Source of the DNA: Lachnospiraceae bacterium
GTDB lineage: Bacteria; Bacillota; Clostridia; Lachnospirales; Lachnospiraceae
Direction: 5' to 3'
DNA: 64,000 nt
Assembly (NCBI GenBank): GCA_900766925.1
Contig: CAAFXG010000192.1
Location: 43,414 to 107,413 of the forward strand
The notes below the pieces were generated by a model. It did no database searches. It saw only the letters and a program-made list of their open reading frames with translations, and was not told the origin of the DNA. Of this stretch, positions 45,842-53,863 are shown piece by piece. The first letter of the stretch is position 1. The number at the start of each line of letters is the position of its first letter. Position numbers and translations under genes: made by a program.

Positions 45842-46039
45842 TCAGCCTCCGCCTACAAAGCGTACTACCTCCACAACGTCACCATCTGTAAAATGGTGAC
45901 TCTCGTATGCATTTCTTGGGACAATGCTGCCATTACATTCAACAGCAATCAGCCTTGTTGGATAGCCCTCCCTTATCAGAAGCTCAGTTACATTGAGCCC
46001 TTCTGCATCCGGTACTTGATTACCATTTAGTGTTATCAT
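45842..46039 (-). CDS. thiS: Sulfur carrier protein ThiS
   Basis: This 65-residue ubiquitin-like protein has a C-terminal VGGG whose terminal Gly is adenylated and converted to a thiocarboxylate that donates sulfur to ThiG. The N-terminal ITLNGNQVPDAEGLNVTELL pattern is typical. No thiF adenylyltransferase gene is in the operon, so activation must rely on an enzyme encoded elsewhere. It is first in the thi operon, behind an attenuator-like leader. Confidence 0.94.
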   Translation of the reverse strand: MITLNGNQVPDAEGLNVTELLIREGYPTRLIAVECNGSIVPRNAYESHHFTDGDVVEVVRFVGGG

Positions 46040-46053
46040 GTAAACCTCCTACT

Positions 46054-46162
46054 AAAAAAGGGTACATGAAAAACTACACCCGCGGTGGTGTACCCCTTCA
46101 TGTACCCTCCAAATACGAAATTGCAACAGGCTACGCCTGCGTAAATTCCAAGCTACAATCTA
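46054..46162 (-). promoter_or_regulatory. Attenuator-type leader of the thi operon
   Basis: Read on the minus strand, the ~110-nt leader has a small hairpin GCAGGC-GTA-GCCTGT, a linker, then a strong terminator: GGGTACATGAA pairs with TTCATGTACCC (46060-46107) around an inner TACACC/GGTGTA stem, followed by six T. The thiS ribosome site lies only a few nt beyond. The TPP-riboswitch signatures (CTGAGA, ACCTGATC) are absent. By position it may be the predicted 'thiS RNA motif' I recall from comparative RNA surveys; I cannot verify the match. Confidence 0.75.
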
Positions 46163-46168
46163 TGCATT

Positions 46169-46196
46169 ATTATAGAGAAATTATAAAGAATGTCAA
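46169..46196 (-). promoter_or_regulatory. Promoter of the thi operon
   Basis: On the minus strand: TTGACA (46191-46196), 16 bp, TATAAT (46169-46174). Near-consensus. Confidence 0.85.
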
Positions 46197-46271
46197 GGGA
46201 ATAATTTAACAATAATAATTATAAAATATAAGGAAAGGCAAGAGAATAATGTATGACAGGGAGTATCTTGT

Positions 46272-46709
46272 ATGGGTGAAAAAATAACAGTAGCAATTGC
46301 AACGATTGCAACCTTCATAATGCTGCCATATATTATGACACTTGTAATGAATGGCAGATATGAGGACAGGGTGTCGGAGCTCGAGAAGGTATCTACGGGA
46401 AGAGATGTTTTGGTGCAGCTTGACAATAAAAATCTTCTGATTGATGTTGAACTATACATTGCGGGTGTTTTGCCGGGGCTTGTTTCCCCCGACAGCTCAA
46501 AGGATGTTATAGAGGCGCAGGCAGTTGCCGTACGTACAAAAATATATTATACAATGGGAAATAAAACAGTAATTAATGCAGAGGAATTACAATTTAAATA
46601 CTATACAAAACAGGATTACATAGATAAGTGGGGAAGTGGAAAGTATAAACAAATAAAGGTTATTTATGAGGAAGCAGTTTTGAATACGATTAATAAAATA
46701 ATTGAATAA
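46272..46709 (+). CDS. Short SpoIID-like protein lacking the catalytic Glu
   Basis: A transmembrane N-terminus (about 4-26) is followed by a core SpoIID/LytB motif: VELYIAGVLPGLV (59-71) and EAQAVAVRTKIYY (81-93). Full SpoIID proteins, lytic transglycosylases of engulfment, have about 300-340 residues and an E in the V-x-x-E-M-P segment. Here the protein has only 145 residues and the equivalent position is L in LPGLVSP. It is therefore a truncated or degenerate form. The SpoIIQ-like gene follows 72 bp later, as in engulfment (DMP) gene sets. Confidence 0.78.
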   Translation: MGEKITVAIATIATFIMLPYIMTLVMNGRYEDRVSELEKVSTGRDVLVQLDNKNLLIDVELYIAGVLPGLVSPDSSKDVIEAQAVAVRTKIYYTMGNKTVINAEELQFKYYTKQDYIDKWGSGKYKQIKVIYEEAVLNTINKIIE

Positions 46710-46781
46710 AACATATTTTGTGCGTCTATACTATTTTTAATTCAATGATAATTGAACCGAAGAAATAGTAGGAGGCATATT

Positions 46782-47624
46782 ATGAAGAGATTTACAGAAT
46801 TTTTAAAATCAAAGGGTTTTTATATTGCACTTGGTACGGGTATACTTGCCTTTGCAGGACTTATGATTATGTATAATTACAAGAATACAAAGGAACATTT
46901 GCTAAATGAGCAGGCAATCGATTTAAACCAGCCTGTTGTAAAGGATGATGATGAGGATGCACAAAGAGCAGAAATACAACTGGATGGGGATAATGATAAA
47001 GAAAAGGTTGCAGACGGGGACAAGACTGCTCCCGCAAATTCGGACAGTGCTGTTGCAGATACAGAAGGTAAAAAAGATGATGAAAACATAGCGAGTGCCA
47101 CAGATGCCACAGAAACCGGTTCGGAAGAAAGCACAGAAGATGTTCCGGTTGTGTCAGATGGGGCCATTGCAGATACACAAAATGAAGTAAAAATCACAGC
47201 AAGCCTGGAATATGATGGGGAACAGTCTCTTGTATGGCCGCTTGTAGGGGATGTGATTCTTCCGTACAGTATGGACACTACAGTATATTTTAAGACGCTT
47301 GACTCATATAAATGTAATCCCGGAATGCTTATAGCTGCAGAAGAGGGAGCGTCAGTCTTTTCTGCATATGAGGGAGTTGTAAGTGCCATCGAGGATACAA
47401 AGGAATACGGAACAGTTGTAAGAGTTAATCTCGGAAATGGCTATGAGGCTATTTATGGACAGTTGATGAATGTAAGAGTTGCTGTTGGAGATACAGTGTC
47501 CATAGCACAGGTAATAGCTGAAGTTGGACCTGTTTCCAGCTATTATGCAGAAGAGGGCACTAATCTGTATTTTGCTGTAACTAAGGACGAGGTTCCCGTT
47601 AATCCGTTATCCCTTATTGAGTAG
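46782..47624 (+). CDS. SpoIIQ-like LytM-domain protein with degenerate active site
   Basis: Residues 1-10 are cytoplasmic, one transmembrane helix spans about 12-31, a long acidic Ser/Asp-rich linker covers about 45-140, and a LytM/M23 domain covers about 155-275. The active M23 motifs are lost: the HxxxD region reads CNPGMLIAA and the HxH region reads NLYFAV. This resembles the inactive SpoIIQ of Bacilli that pairs with SpoIIIAH. The start at 46782 has AGGAGG 7 nt upstream; the longer frame begins at a TTG without a site. It follows the SpoIID-like gene. Confidence 0.82.
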   Translation: MKRFTEFLKSKGFYIALGTGILAFAGLMIMYNYKNTKEHLLNEQAIDLNQPVVKDDDEDAQRAEIQLDGDNDKEKVADGDKTAPANSDSAVADTEGKKDDENIASATDATETGSEESTEDVPVVSDGAIADTQNEVKITASLEYDGEQSLVWPLVGDVILPYSMDTTVYFKTLDSYKCNPGMLIAAEEGASVFSAYEGVVSAIEDTKEYGTVVRVNLGNGYEAIYGQLMNVRVAVGDTVSIAQVIAEVGPVSSYYAEEGTNLYFAVTKDEVPVNPLSLIE

Positions 47625-47651
47625 TATTTTGATATAGTATTTTATAACAAT

Positions 47652-47701
47652 GAGGCTGTTGTATCAGCACCGGAAATTGCTGTTTCGACAGTCTCGTTTT
47701 A
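47652..47701 (+). terminator. Terminator after the SpoIIQ-like gene
   Basis: GAGGCTGTTGTATCAGC pairs imperfectly with GCTGTTTCGACAGTCTC around a 10-nt loop and is followed by TTTT. Confidence 0.75.
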
Positions 47702-47819
47702 TATTATGAGATATAAATATGGAAGGTTTTTACATATTTAATTGACAGTAGGGGCGTGTACTGTTAAACTTTAGTTAAATGAATTATAGTATATGAAATA
47801 CAAACAGGGACGGGCCGGT

Positions 47820-49499
47820 ATGAAATTTAGCGATATTAAAAAACAATTGAATAATGAAGAAGCAATAGCTATTATAGATTCAGTTCTCAATGCAGGAGAA
47901 CTTGCATCCTTTGTAATTGATCGTTCAACCTTTGAAATAATCTATCATAATAATAAAGCTGGCGATATACTCGGTGACAGTATAGATAAATTATGTCACG
48001 ATGTCATTTCAGCCTGCGACCGTCCATGTATGGACTGCCCGATGACGAAGTTATCAGGTACGACCCTGGAGTGTAAGAGATATACAAATTTGTTGGAGCA
48101 GGTTAGCAGATGGCAGTATACCAAAATTAAATGGTTTGATGGAAGAGATGCTGTTTTAGTAACACTTCTTGAGATAGGGGATTCTTCTAATGCAGGTGCG
48201 AAGAATATTGCAAAGCAAATTGAGCAGGGATATGTAACGGACAGACGTGAGCTTGATAGCCTGACCAACATTCCTAACATTACCAGATTCTATGCAAATG
48301 TTGAGAATGCACTTAAGTATAATCCGGATAAGAACTATTCGATTGTTATATTTGATATTGATCACTTTAAGAGTATAAATGACCTATATGGAATGGCACA
48401 GGGTGATGAAGTTTTAAGGGGTATAGCTGATTCGCTCAGGGAAATGTTTTATGAGGAACAGAGTTATGCCAGAATTCACTCGGATAAGTTTGCGTTTTAT
48501 ATGCCATATACTAAGAGAGGCGAGATAATCAAGACAATAGAAAAGCTACGTAAGAGGCTTAATAACAGAGGTTTTGAGTTTGATATAAATACATCCTTTG
48601 GAATCTATCTGGTTTCGGATAGGGATGTCCCTGTTAATCTCATGTGTGACAGAGCTATGATGGCAAGCAAGACCATAAAGGATAACATTATGAGGTTCTG
48701 TGCTTTCTATGACGAGCAGTATCGTGATGATATGCTTAAGGCAAGTGAGATAGAAAGGGATATGAACAAGGCTCTTGAAAACGGAGAATTTGTTATGTAT
48801 CTTCAGCCTAAGTACAAATTATCGGATGGCACTTTGTGCGGTGCAGAGGTATTGTGCCGCTGGATACACCCGGAGAAGGGGATTATTCCACCTATAGATT
48901 TTATTCCGTTATTTGAGAAGAATGGATTTATTCTTAAGCTGGATGAATACATGTGGGAGGAAGCCTGTAAAGCTATTAGACAGTGGCTGGATGAGGGTCG
49001 AAAACCGGTGCCGCTTTCAGTTAATATTTCAAGATACCATATAAAGCACAATGACCTTGTTGGAACGTTTACAAGATTACTCAAAAAGTACAATCTGCAA
49101 CCGGATTTGCTTACCCTGGAGATTACAGAGTCGTTATTCTTAGATAATCCACAACAGCTTAACCGTGTCCTTATAAGACTAAAGGATATGGGCTTTAAGC
49201 TTGAGGTTGATGATTTTGGCTCAGGTTTTTCATCCCTTAACCTTATACGTAACATATCTGTGGACACAATCAAAATCGATAAGGAATTTCTGGACAATGA
49301 GATTGCGACTAAGAAGGGTAAGATTGTTGTTAATCATACAATCAGTATGGCAAAGGATTTACAGCTTCAGGTTATTGCTGAGGGCGTTGAAACAGAGGAG
49401 CATGTTGAGTTTCTAAAGAATTCCAAATGTGACATTGCACAGGGATTTTTCTTCGCAAGACCAATGCCTGTAGAGGAATTCAATAAATTGGAATTTTAG
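47820..49499 (+). CDS. GGDEF(degenerate)-EAL protein, probable c-di-GMP phosphodiesterase
   Basis: Numbering from the upstream ATG (47793): a PAS-like N-domain has a Cys cluster (C68, C75, C79, C82), a GGDEF domain spans about 150-305 with HSDKF (229-233) in place of GGDEF, and a C-terminal EAL domain spans about 320-565. The GGDEF half should not make c-di-GMP but may still bind GTP. The EAL half keeps E352 (EVL), N411, E443, the DD pair 473-474, K494, E530 and Q550, so hydrolysis is likely. The Cys cluster may sense redox or metal. Start choice is uncertain (47793 or 47820); neither has a strong site. Confidence 0.88.
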   Translation: MKFSDIKKQLNNEEAIAIIDSVLNAGELASFVIDRSTFEIIYHNNKAGDILGDSIDKLCHDVISACDRPCMDCPMTKLSGTTLECKRYTNLLEQVSRWQYTKIKWFDGRDAVLVTLLEIGDSSNAGAKNIAKQIEQGYVTDRRELDSLTNIPNITRFYANVENALKYNPDKNYSIVIFDIDHFKSINDLYGMAQGDEVLRGIADSLREMFYEEQSYARIHSDKFAFYMPYTKRGEIIKTIEKLRKRLNNRGFEFDINTSFGIYLVSDRDVPVNLMCDRAMMASKTIKDNIMRFCAFYDEQYRDDMLKASEIERDMNKALENGEFVMYLQPKYKLSDGTLCGAEVLCRWIHPEKGIIPPIDFIPLFEKNGFILKLDEYMWEEACKAIRQWLDEGRKPVPLSVNISRYHIKHNDLVGTFTRLLKKYNLQPDLLTLEITESLFLDNPQQLNRVLIRLKDMGFKLEVDDFGSGFSSLNLIRNISVDTIKIDKEFLDNEIATKKGKIVVNHTISMAKDLQLQVIAEGVETEEHVEFLKNSKCDIAQGFFFARPMPVEEFNKLEF

Positions 49500-49586
49500 T
49501 ATTTTTGGTTATTGACATGCAATGAGTGCTGTTGTATATTGTGTTGTAAGAGAAAAACAAATGTAAATAAAAAGGAGATTTAAATT

Positions 49587-49820
49587 ATGTTAGAGAAATT
49601 AAAGGAAATTATTTCAGAGCAGTTGAGCGTTGATGCAGCAGATGTTGAGCTTACAACATCTTTCAAGGATGACCTTGGTGCTGATTCACTTGATCTTTTC
49701 GAGCTTGTTATGGCTCTTGAGGAAGAGTACAATTGTGAGATTCCTTCAGATGATTTATCATCAATCCTTACTGTAGAGGACGTTATCAAGTATCTTAAGG
49801 ATCTTGGTGTAGAGGAGTAA
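49587..49820 (+). CDS. acpP: Acyl carrier protein
   Basis: This 77-residue acidic four-helix protein carries acyl chains on phosphopantetheine. The attachment Ser is S34 in LGADSLDLFELVM. AAGGAG lies upstream. It stands alone here rather than in the fab cluster, so it may be a second or specialised ACP; plsC, another lipid gene, is 1.6 kb away on the other strand. Confidence 0.94.
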   Translation: MLEKLKEIISEQLSVDAADVELTTSFKDDLGADSLDLFELVMALEEEYNCEIPSDDLSSILTVEDVIKYLKDLGVEE

Positions 49821-49842
49821 TCCTTTAATATTACATATAAAT

Positions 49843-49899
49843 AGGGTTGCTGCGTTGGGAGTATACCGATAATTACTCCTAACGCAACAACCCTGTTTT
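49843..49899. terminator. Bidirectional terminator between acpP and CPBP protease gene
   Basis: A 21-bp stem with one mismatch and one G-U (49843-49863 and 49874-49894) has a 10-nt loop and five T beyond. It lies between convergent genes. Confidence 0.85.
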
Positions 49900-49918
49900 T
49901 ACGTTATAAAATAATTCT

Positions 49919-50830
49919 TTAAATAATATTCTTGTTTTTATTTGTTCTAAATAAAATGCCAAATATACATATAAAAAAAATAATCAGGGAAACCACACCT
50001 GTGACAATGGTTGATGTCGGTGTATTAAACAGTAATTCCGGAACAATAAGCAGGCTTGCATTTAGAGCTATATGAAATATCATGCCGGGTATTAGACTTC
50101 CGGATGAACATGCGATTACACCAAGGACGCTGCCTAATACGAATGCATAGAGTCCCTGAATGACATTTCCGTGATACAATCCAAACAAGACAGCCTGAAA
50201 TATAATTGCAAGCGGAGTCAGCAGACATTTGCCGGAGTATTTAAGTATCAGTCCTCTAAACAGTATTTCTTCGGCAATCGGTGCAATTACTATAACTGTA
50301 AACCACATTACAAACGAGGCTGAGGCACCTGTAACATTTGCCACAAGCTTGTCGTATTCCTCAAATGCCTGTACAAATATCGGTCGTGCTAATGCCAATA
50401 TACTGTCTACAAGAAATTGTCCCGAAATTCCGGCAATAATTAATGAAATTAATCGTGTAATGCTTCTGATACCTCTTTTAAATGAAGATAAGACTACCCC
50501 TGTAAGAGTAATCTTATCTTTACTACTATTAATACCGTCTGATGTAGTATTGCAGAACCCTCTGTAATACCATAAACCGAAGAATATAAGGTATAAAACA
50601 TACTGAGCCAGTGAAATATATGCCTGATTCATTGGCTGTTCAAATGCCTGTGACATTATTTCGCTTATGGTACGGGTGCTTTCGGTTGTTTCATCTGATA
50701 GAAGATTAGTAAAAAATATTATAAGAACGTCGGCAAATACTGTTACGTATTGTATGGTTATCGCAAGCAATAATGGTAAAAATATGTAAATAATATTTTT
50801 AATTGTAATTGGCTTATTTGATACTTGCAT
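49919..50830 (-). CDS. CPBP family intramembrane glutamic endopeptidase
   Basis: This polytopic protein with about eight hydrophobic segments carries the CPBP/Abi motifs: EE-x3-R in AEEILFRG, F-x3-H in LFGLYHGN and H-x3-N in FHIALN. Members process peptides, some confer bacteriocin immunity, and others are CAAX-prenyl-protease relatives. The long frame extends to 51028, but its first 66 codons lie antiphase in the upstream gene and are Lys/Arg-rich noise. I therefore start at the ATG at 50830 (MQVSNKPI), overlapping the upstream stop by 17 bp, which suggests translational coupling. Confidence 0.88.
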   Translation of the reverse strand: MQVSNKPITIKNIIYIFLPLLLAITIQYVTVFADVLIIFFTNLLSDETTESTRTISEIMSQAFEQPMNQAYISLAQYVLYLIFFGLWYYRGFCNTTSDGINSSKDKITLTGVVLSSFKRGIRSITRLISLIIAGISGQFLVDSILALARPIFVQAFEEYDKLVANVTGASASFVMWFTVIVIAPIAEEILFRGLILKYSGKCLLTPLAIIFQAVLFGLYHGNVIQGLYAFVLGSVLGVIACSSGSLIPGMIFHIALNASLLIVPELLFNTPTSTIVTGVVSLIIFFICIFGILFRTNKNKNII

Positions 50831-51404
50831 TTTGGATAGCCTTTGCTCTTTCCTTTTCCTTTTTGATATCTGACTTAGACTTTTCTTTAACCTTATCATT
50901 TTGCTTCTTGGCGAGAATTTCGTCATTAAGCTGTTTCTGGTACTCGGCCTGACGTGCGCGCATCTTTGCACGGAAGCCCTTCTTTTTCTTGCCTGTTTCC
51001 TCTTCAGTAGCAACATTTTTCTTGCCACGGATGCTCTTTACGCTGAGGATATATATACCGCTGACCATAGCCTTAACCTCTCCCTTGGTTGGAAGATCAT
51101 CAAAAATTGCATCGTCGCAGATAAGATTCATAATCTGAGGACCAATCTTGGCTTTTACGATAGGAAGCTTAGCCTTTTGATACTTCTTAGGAGTCTGTTC
51201 CATAACCACCTTAGGTAGATTTGCATCCTTTAATGGTAAATATTTCTTGTCAATAATTAACATTGTGACAGGTTGAGCGGCATCTGCCATCTGCTCCTTC
51301 TGTGCCATCTGCTTCTTCTGAAGCTTGTCTCCGAATTTATATAGAGCGAAAAATATTGCGATTATAGCAACAATTACAATTATTAGTATTAACCACCAAT
51401 CCAT
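50814..51404 (-). CDS. Hypothetical membrane-anchored, Lys-rich protein
   Basis: After MDWW comes one transmembrane helix (LILIIVIVAIIAIFFALY), then a globular ~110-residue segment with a VTMLIIDKKYLPLKD beta-start and IVKAKIGPQIMNLICDD, and a very basic C-terminal tail (about 150-196). I know no name for it. The start at 51404 has GGAGG 7 nt upstream. It is the middle gene of plsC / this gene / CPBP protease on the minus strand, and is possibly involved in the cell envelope by context only. Confidence 0.72.
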   Translation of the reverse strand: MDWWLILIIVIVAIIAIFFALYKFGDKLQKKQMAQKEQMADAAQPVTMLIIDKKYLPLKDANLPKVVMEQTPKKYQKAKLPIVKAKIGPQIMNLICDDAIFDDLPTKGEVKAMVSGIYILSVKSIRGKKNVATEEETGKKKKGFRAKMRARQAEYQKQLNDEILAKKQNDKVKEKSKSDIKKEKERAKAIQNASIK

Positions 51405-51439
51405 ATACGTACCTCCAAATTTAATTAATAATAGTGGCA

Positions 51440-52165
51440 TTAAAGCTTATGTGTATCCTTCATACCCTGGATAATCGCAGGAAGCTTTGCATATTTTTCC
51501 TTGCGCTCCTTAGGTGATAATTCGCTTGGATAAAAAGGTTTTCCGAATTCTATAATTACCTTGCCTTTTTGAACTCTCTTTTTCGGTGCAGATTCGAGCA
51601 AATAATCCGAGCCGGTAATTGCTACAGGAACAATTGGGGATTTTGATTTTTCTGCCATCTTATATCCACCTTCCTTAAATGGAAGAAGATTTGTTCCCTG
51701 ATTACGTGTTCCTTCCGGGAAGAGTATCATTGAATGTCCCATTTTGAGGAATTCTGTACCTTCCTTGATGGTTTCCATACCCTTTCTTATGTCATTTCTG
51801 TCAAGGAAAAGGCAACCTATATCAGTCATATAGTATGGAAGAAGAGGAATCTTTTTCATTTCACTTTTGGCAATAAAGCCGACAGGTGTTCCTATTGTCT
51901 CATGGTAAATAAGAATATCAAAATAGCTTCTGTGATTACCTACAAAAAGTGACTGTGTGTCTGTCGGGATGTTTTCTTTTCCACGCACTTCTACCTTGCA
52001 GCCTGCAATTTTGAGTTCAAGGCTAAAGAAGCCTGAGACATATTTTCTTGCTTTCTTCCATGATTTGGATGGATCCGTTTTCCATAATTTTCTTAAGTAT
52101 GCGTGATATGGCAAACTAATAAAAAGTGCAACAAATAATATGATACCTACGCCAATGGTTTTCAT
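51440..52165 (-). CDS. plsC: 1-acyl-sn-glycerol-3-phosphate acyltransferase
   Basis: It makes phosphatidic acid from lysophosphatidic acid at the membrane. The catalytic H-x4-D is at residues 78-83 (NHRSYFD), the glycerophosphate-binding FPEGTR at 149-154, and VPVAITGSD is block IV. One N-terminal hydrophobic segment anchors the 241-residue protein. It probably heads the short operon running to 49919. Confidence 0.93.
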   Translation of the reverse strand: MKTIGVGIILFVALFISLPYHAYLRKLWKTDPSKSWKKARKYVSGFFSLELKIAGCKVEVRGKENIPTDTQSLFVGNHRSYFDILIYHETIGTPVGFIAKSEMKKIPLLPYYMTDIGCLFLDRNDIRKGMETIKEGTEFLKMGHSMILFPEGTRNQGTNLLPFKEGGYKMAEKSKSPIVPVAITGSDYLLESAPKKRVQKGKVIIEFGKPFYPSELSPKERKEKYAKLPAIIQGMKDTHKL

Positions 52166-52229
52166 AAATCCCCTCCTTTACAAATGGGTCGTGCAAAACA
52201 ATTAACATGTGTATGGCATATGTAATTGA

Positions 52230-53738
52230 TTAGCGGCCATACATTTTACAGGTTTCGTAAAGTCTTTTTTCAAGATGAGTCGTTAATGCTTCCTCCTTGT
52301 AGCGCCATGCCCAGTTACCCTCAGCTACACCCGGTGTATTAAAGCGGGCCCAGGAGTCAAGGGAAAGAACATCCTGCATCGGAATTATCGCCATATTTGC
52401 AACCGAACCTATACATGCTCGTATAAGAATCCAGCAAATATCATATCCGTCGGTTGAAAAATAACGTCTCAGCTTATCCTTAGATGCTTCATATGCGTGA
52501 TTATACCAGCCTAAGGTAGTATCGTTATCATGTGTACCTGTGTAGCATACGCAGTTTCTCACGAAATTATGAGGTAAAAAGTCATTTTCCTCAGGGTTTT
52601 CAAATGCGAATTGGAGAACCTTCATGCCCGGAAGGGCAAATTTGTCACGTAACTCAACAACCGAATCGTCAATTTCACCCAAATCCTCGGCGATAATTGG
52701 TAAATGATAACCCAAAGTAGCTTCAAGCTGTGTGAAGAAGTTTACACCGGGAGCCTGAACCCATTCGCCATTGATTGCAGTTTCTTCGCCGTAAGGGATT
52801 GCCCAATACTTGTCGAAACCACGGAAATGGTCAATACGGAGGAAGTCGGAGAGCGTAAGCTGATGCTTAATTCTGTTTATCCACCACTCGTATCCGGTTT
52901 CTGTGTGCCTCTTCCAATTATAAAGGGGATTACCCCAGAGCTGACCGGTTGCAGAGAAATAATCAGGTGGTACACCTGCCACAACAGTAGGGTAGCCCTT
53001 GGAATCAAGCTGGAATAAATCCTGGTTGGCCCAAACGTCAACGCTATCCCATGCCATGAAAATCGGAATATCCCCAATGATTGAAATTCCCTTCTCGTTA
53101 GCATATTTCTTGAGGTCGGTCCATTCCTTATAAAAAAGAAATTGAATAAATTTGTAGTAGCCTATCTCTTTATCAAGCTTCTTAATCCAGGCTGCTTTCT
53201 GCTTCTTGGTCGGCTTCTTAAGGTTGTCCTCCCACATATACCATGGGAGCCCGTCGTGATAGTCCTTGCCCGCCATGAATAGTGCATAGTCTTCAAGCCA
53301 TGGGGAGTTTTCGCAGAAGCTTAGATAGCCCTCCATCAGATGCTTGTCGGTTGATAACGCATCATTTACATCCTTGTCAATAAATCTTTCGTAAGCCTTT
53401 TTGAGAAGTCCGGTCTTAAATTCTATAAGATCTCCGTAGCTTACCTGTTCCGGATTCCACACCGGCATATCGTCAAAGTCAGCATCATCTAAAAGCTTTA
53501 AGTTTTTTAGGTGGTCAGGGCTTATTATGAGCGGCTGACCTGCAAATGCTGAGAATGGCTGATAAGGTGAATCGCCAAAGCCGGTATGTCCAAGTGGAAG
53601 CACCTGCCATGTGTTAAGTCCGGATCTTTCCAGAAAGTCTATAAATTTGTAGGCATTCTGTCCTAAATCTCCAATGCCGTATGGCCCCGGAAAAGATGTA
53701 GGGTGTAACAGAATACCAGCATATTTCTTCGGTTTCAA
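52230..53738 (-). CDS. malQ: 4-alpha-glucanotransferase
   Basis: This GH77 amylomaltase disproportionates malto-oligosaccharides and feeds glucan phosphorylase. The 502 residues show ILLHPTSFPGPYGIGDLG, GDIPIFMAWDSVDVWA, LRIDHFRGFDKYW (nucleophile Asp), IIAEDLG (acid/base Glu) and CYTGTHDNDTTLGW (Asp). I choose the TTG at 53738, which has GGAGG 8 nt upstream. The frame also has an ATG at 53804, but that codon lies inside the TATAAT of the promoter and would not be transcribed. Confidence 0.94.
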   Translation of the reverse strand: MKPKKYAGILLHPTSFPGPYGIGDLGQNAYKFIDFLERSGLNTWQVLPLGHTGFGDSPYQPFSAFAGQPLIISPDHLKNLKLLDDADFDDMPVWNPEQVSYGDLIEFKTGLLKKAYERFIDKDVNDALSTDKHLMEGYLSFCENSPWLEDYALFMAGKDYHDGLPWYMWEDNLKKPTKKQKAAWIKKLDKEIGYYKFIQFLFYKEWTDLKKYANEKGISIIGDIPIFMAWDSVDVWANQDLFQLDSKGYPTVVAGVPPDYFSATGQLWGNPLYNWKRHTETGYEWWINRIKHQLTLSDFLRIDHFRGFDKYWAIPYGEETAINGEWVQAPGVNFFTQLEATLGYHLPIIAEDLGEIDDSVVELRDKFALPGMKVLQFAFENPEENDFLPHNFVRNCVCYTGTHDNDTTLGWYNHAYEASKDKLRRYFSTDGYDICWILIRACIGSVANMAIIPMQDVLSLDSWARFNTPGVAEGNWAWRYKEEALTTHLEKRLYETCKMYGR

Positions 53739-53802
53739 GATATTTTCCTCCTGTGTTGTTATGCCGTTATATTTATGTAATGATGTAAAAACACTATTTT
53801 TC

Positions 53803-53831
53803 ATTATACATAATTATAGTATGAAAAACAA
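53803..53831 (-). promoter_or_regulatory. Promoter of malQ
   Basis: On the minus strand: TTGTTT (53826-53831), 17 bp, TATAAT (53803-53808). Predicted start near 53796, downstream of the ATG at 53804, which supports the TTG start of malQ. Confidence 0.75.
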
Positions 53832-53863
53832 CGATTAATTATCCGGTATTATGCAGATTCCGG

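Noticed and set aside
46040..46200. TPP riboswitch before thiS
   Set aside because: The conserved CTGAGA and ACCTGATC elements are missing; only a terminator and a small upstream stem are visible.
50831..51028. N-terminal extension of the CPBP protease frame
   Set aside because: The 66 extra codons are Lys/Arg-rich, lie in another frame of the upstream gene and have no ribosome site; the ATG at 50830 gives a normal first membrane helix.
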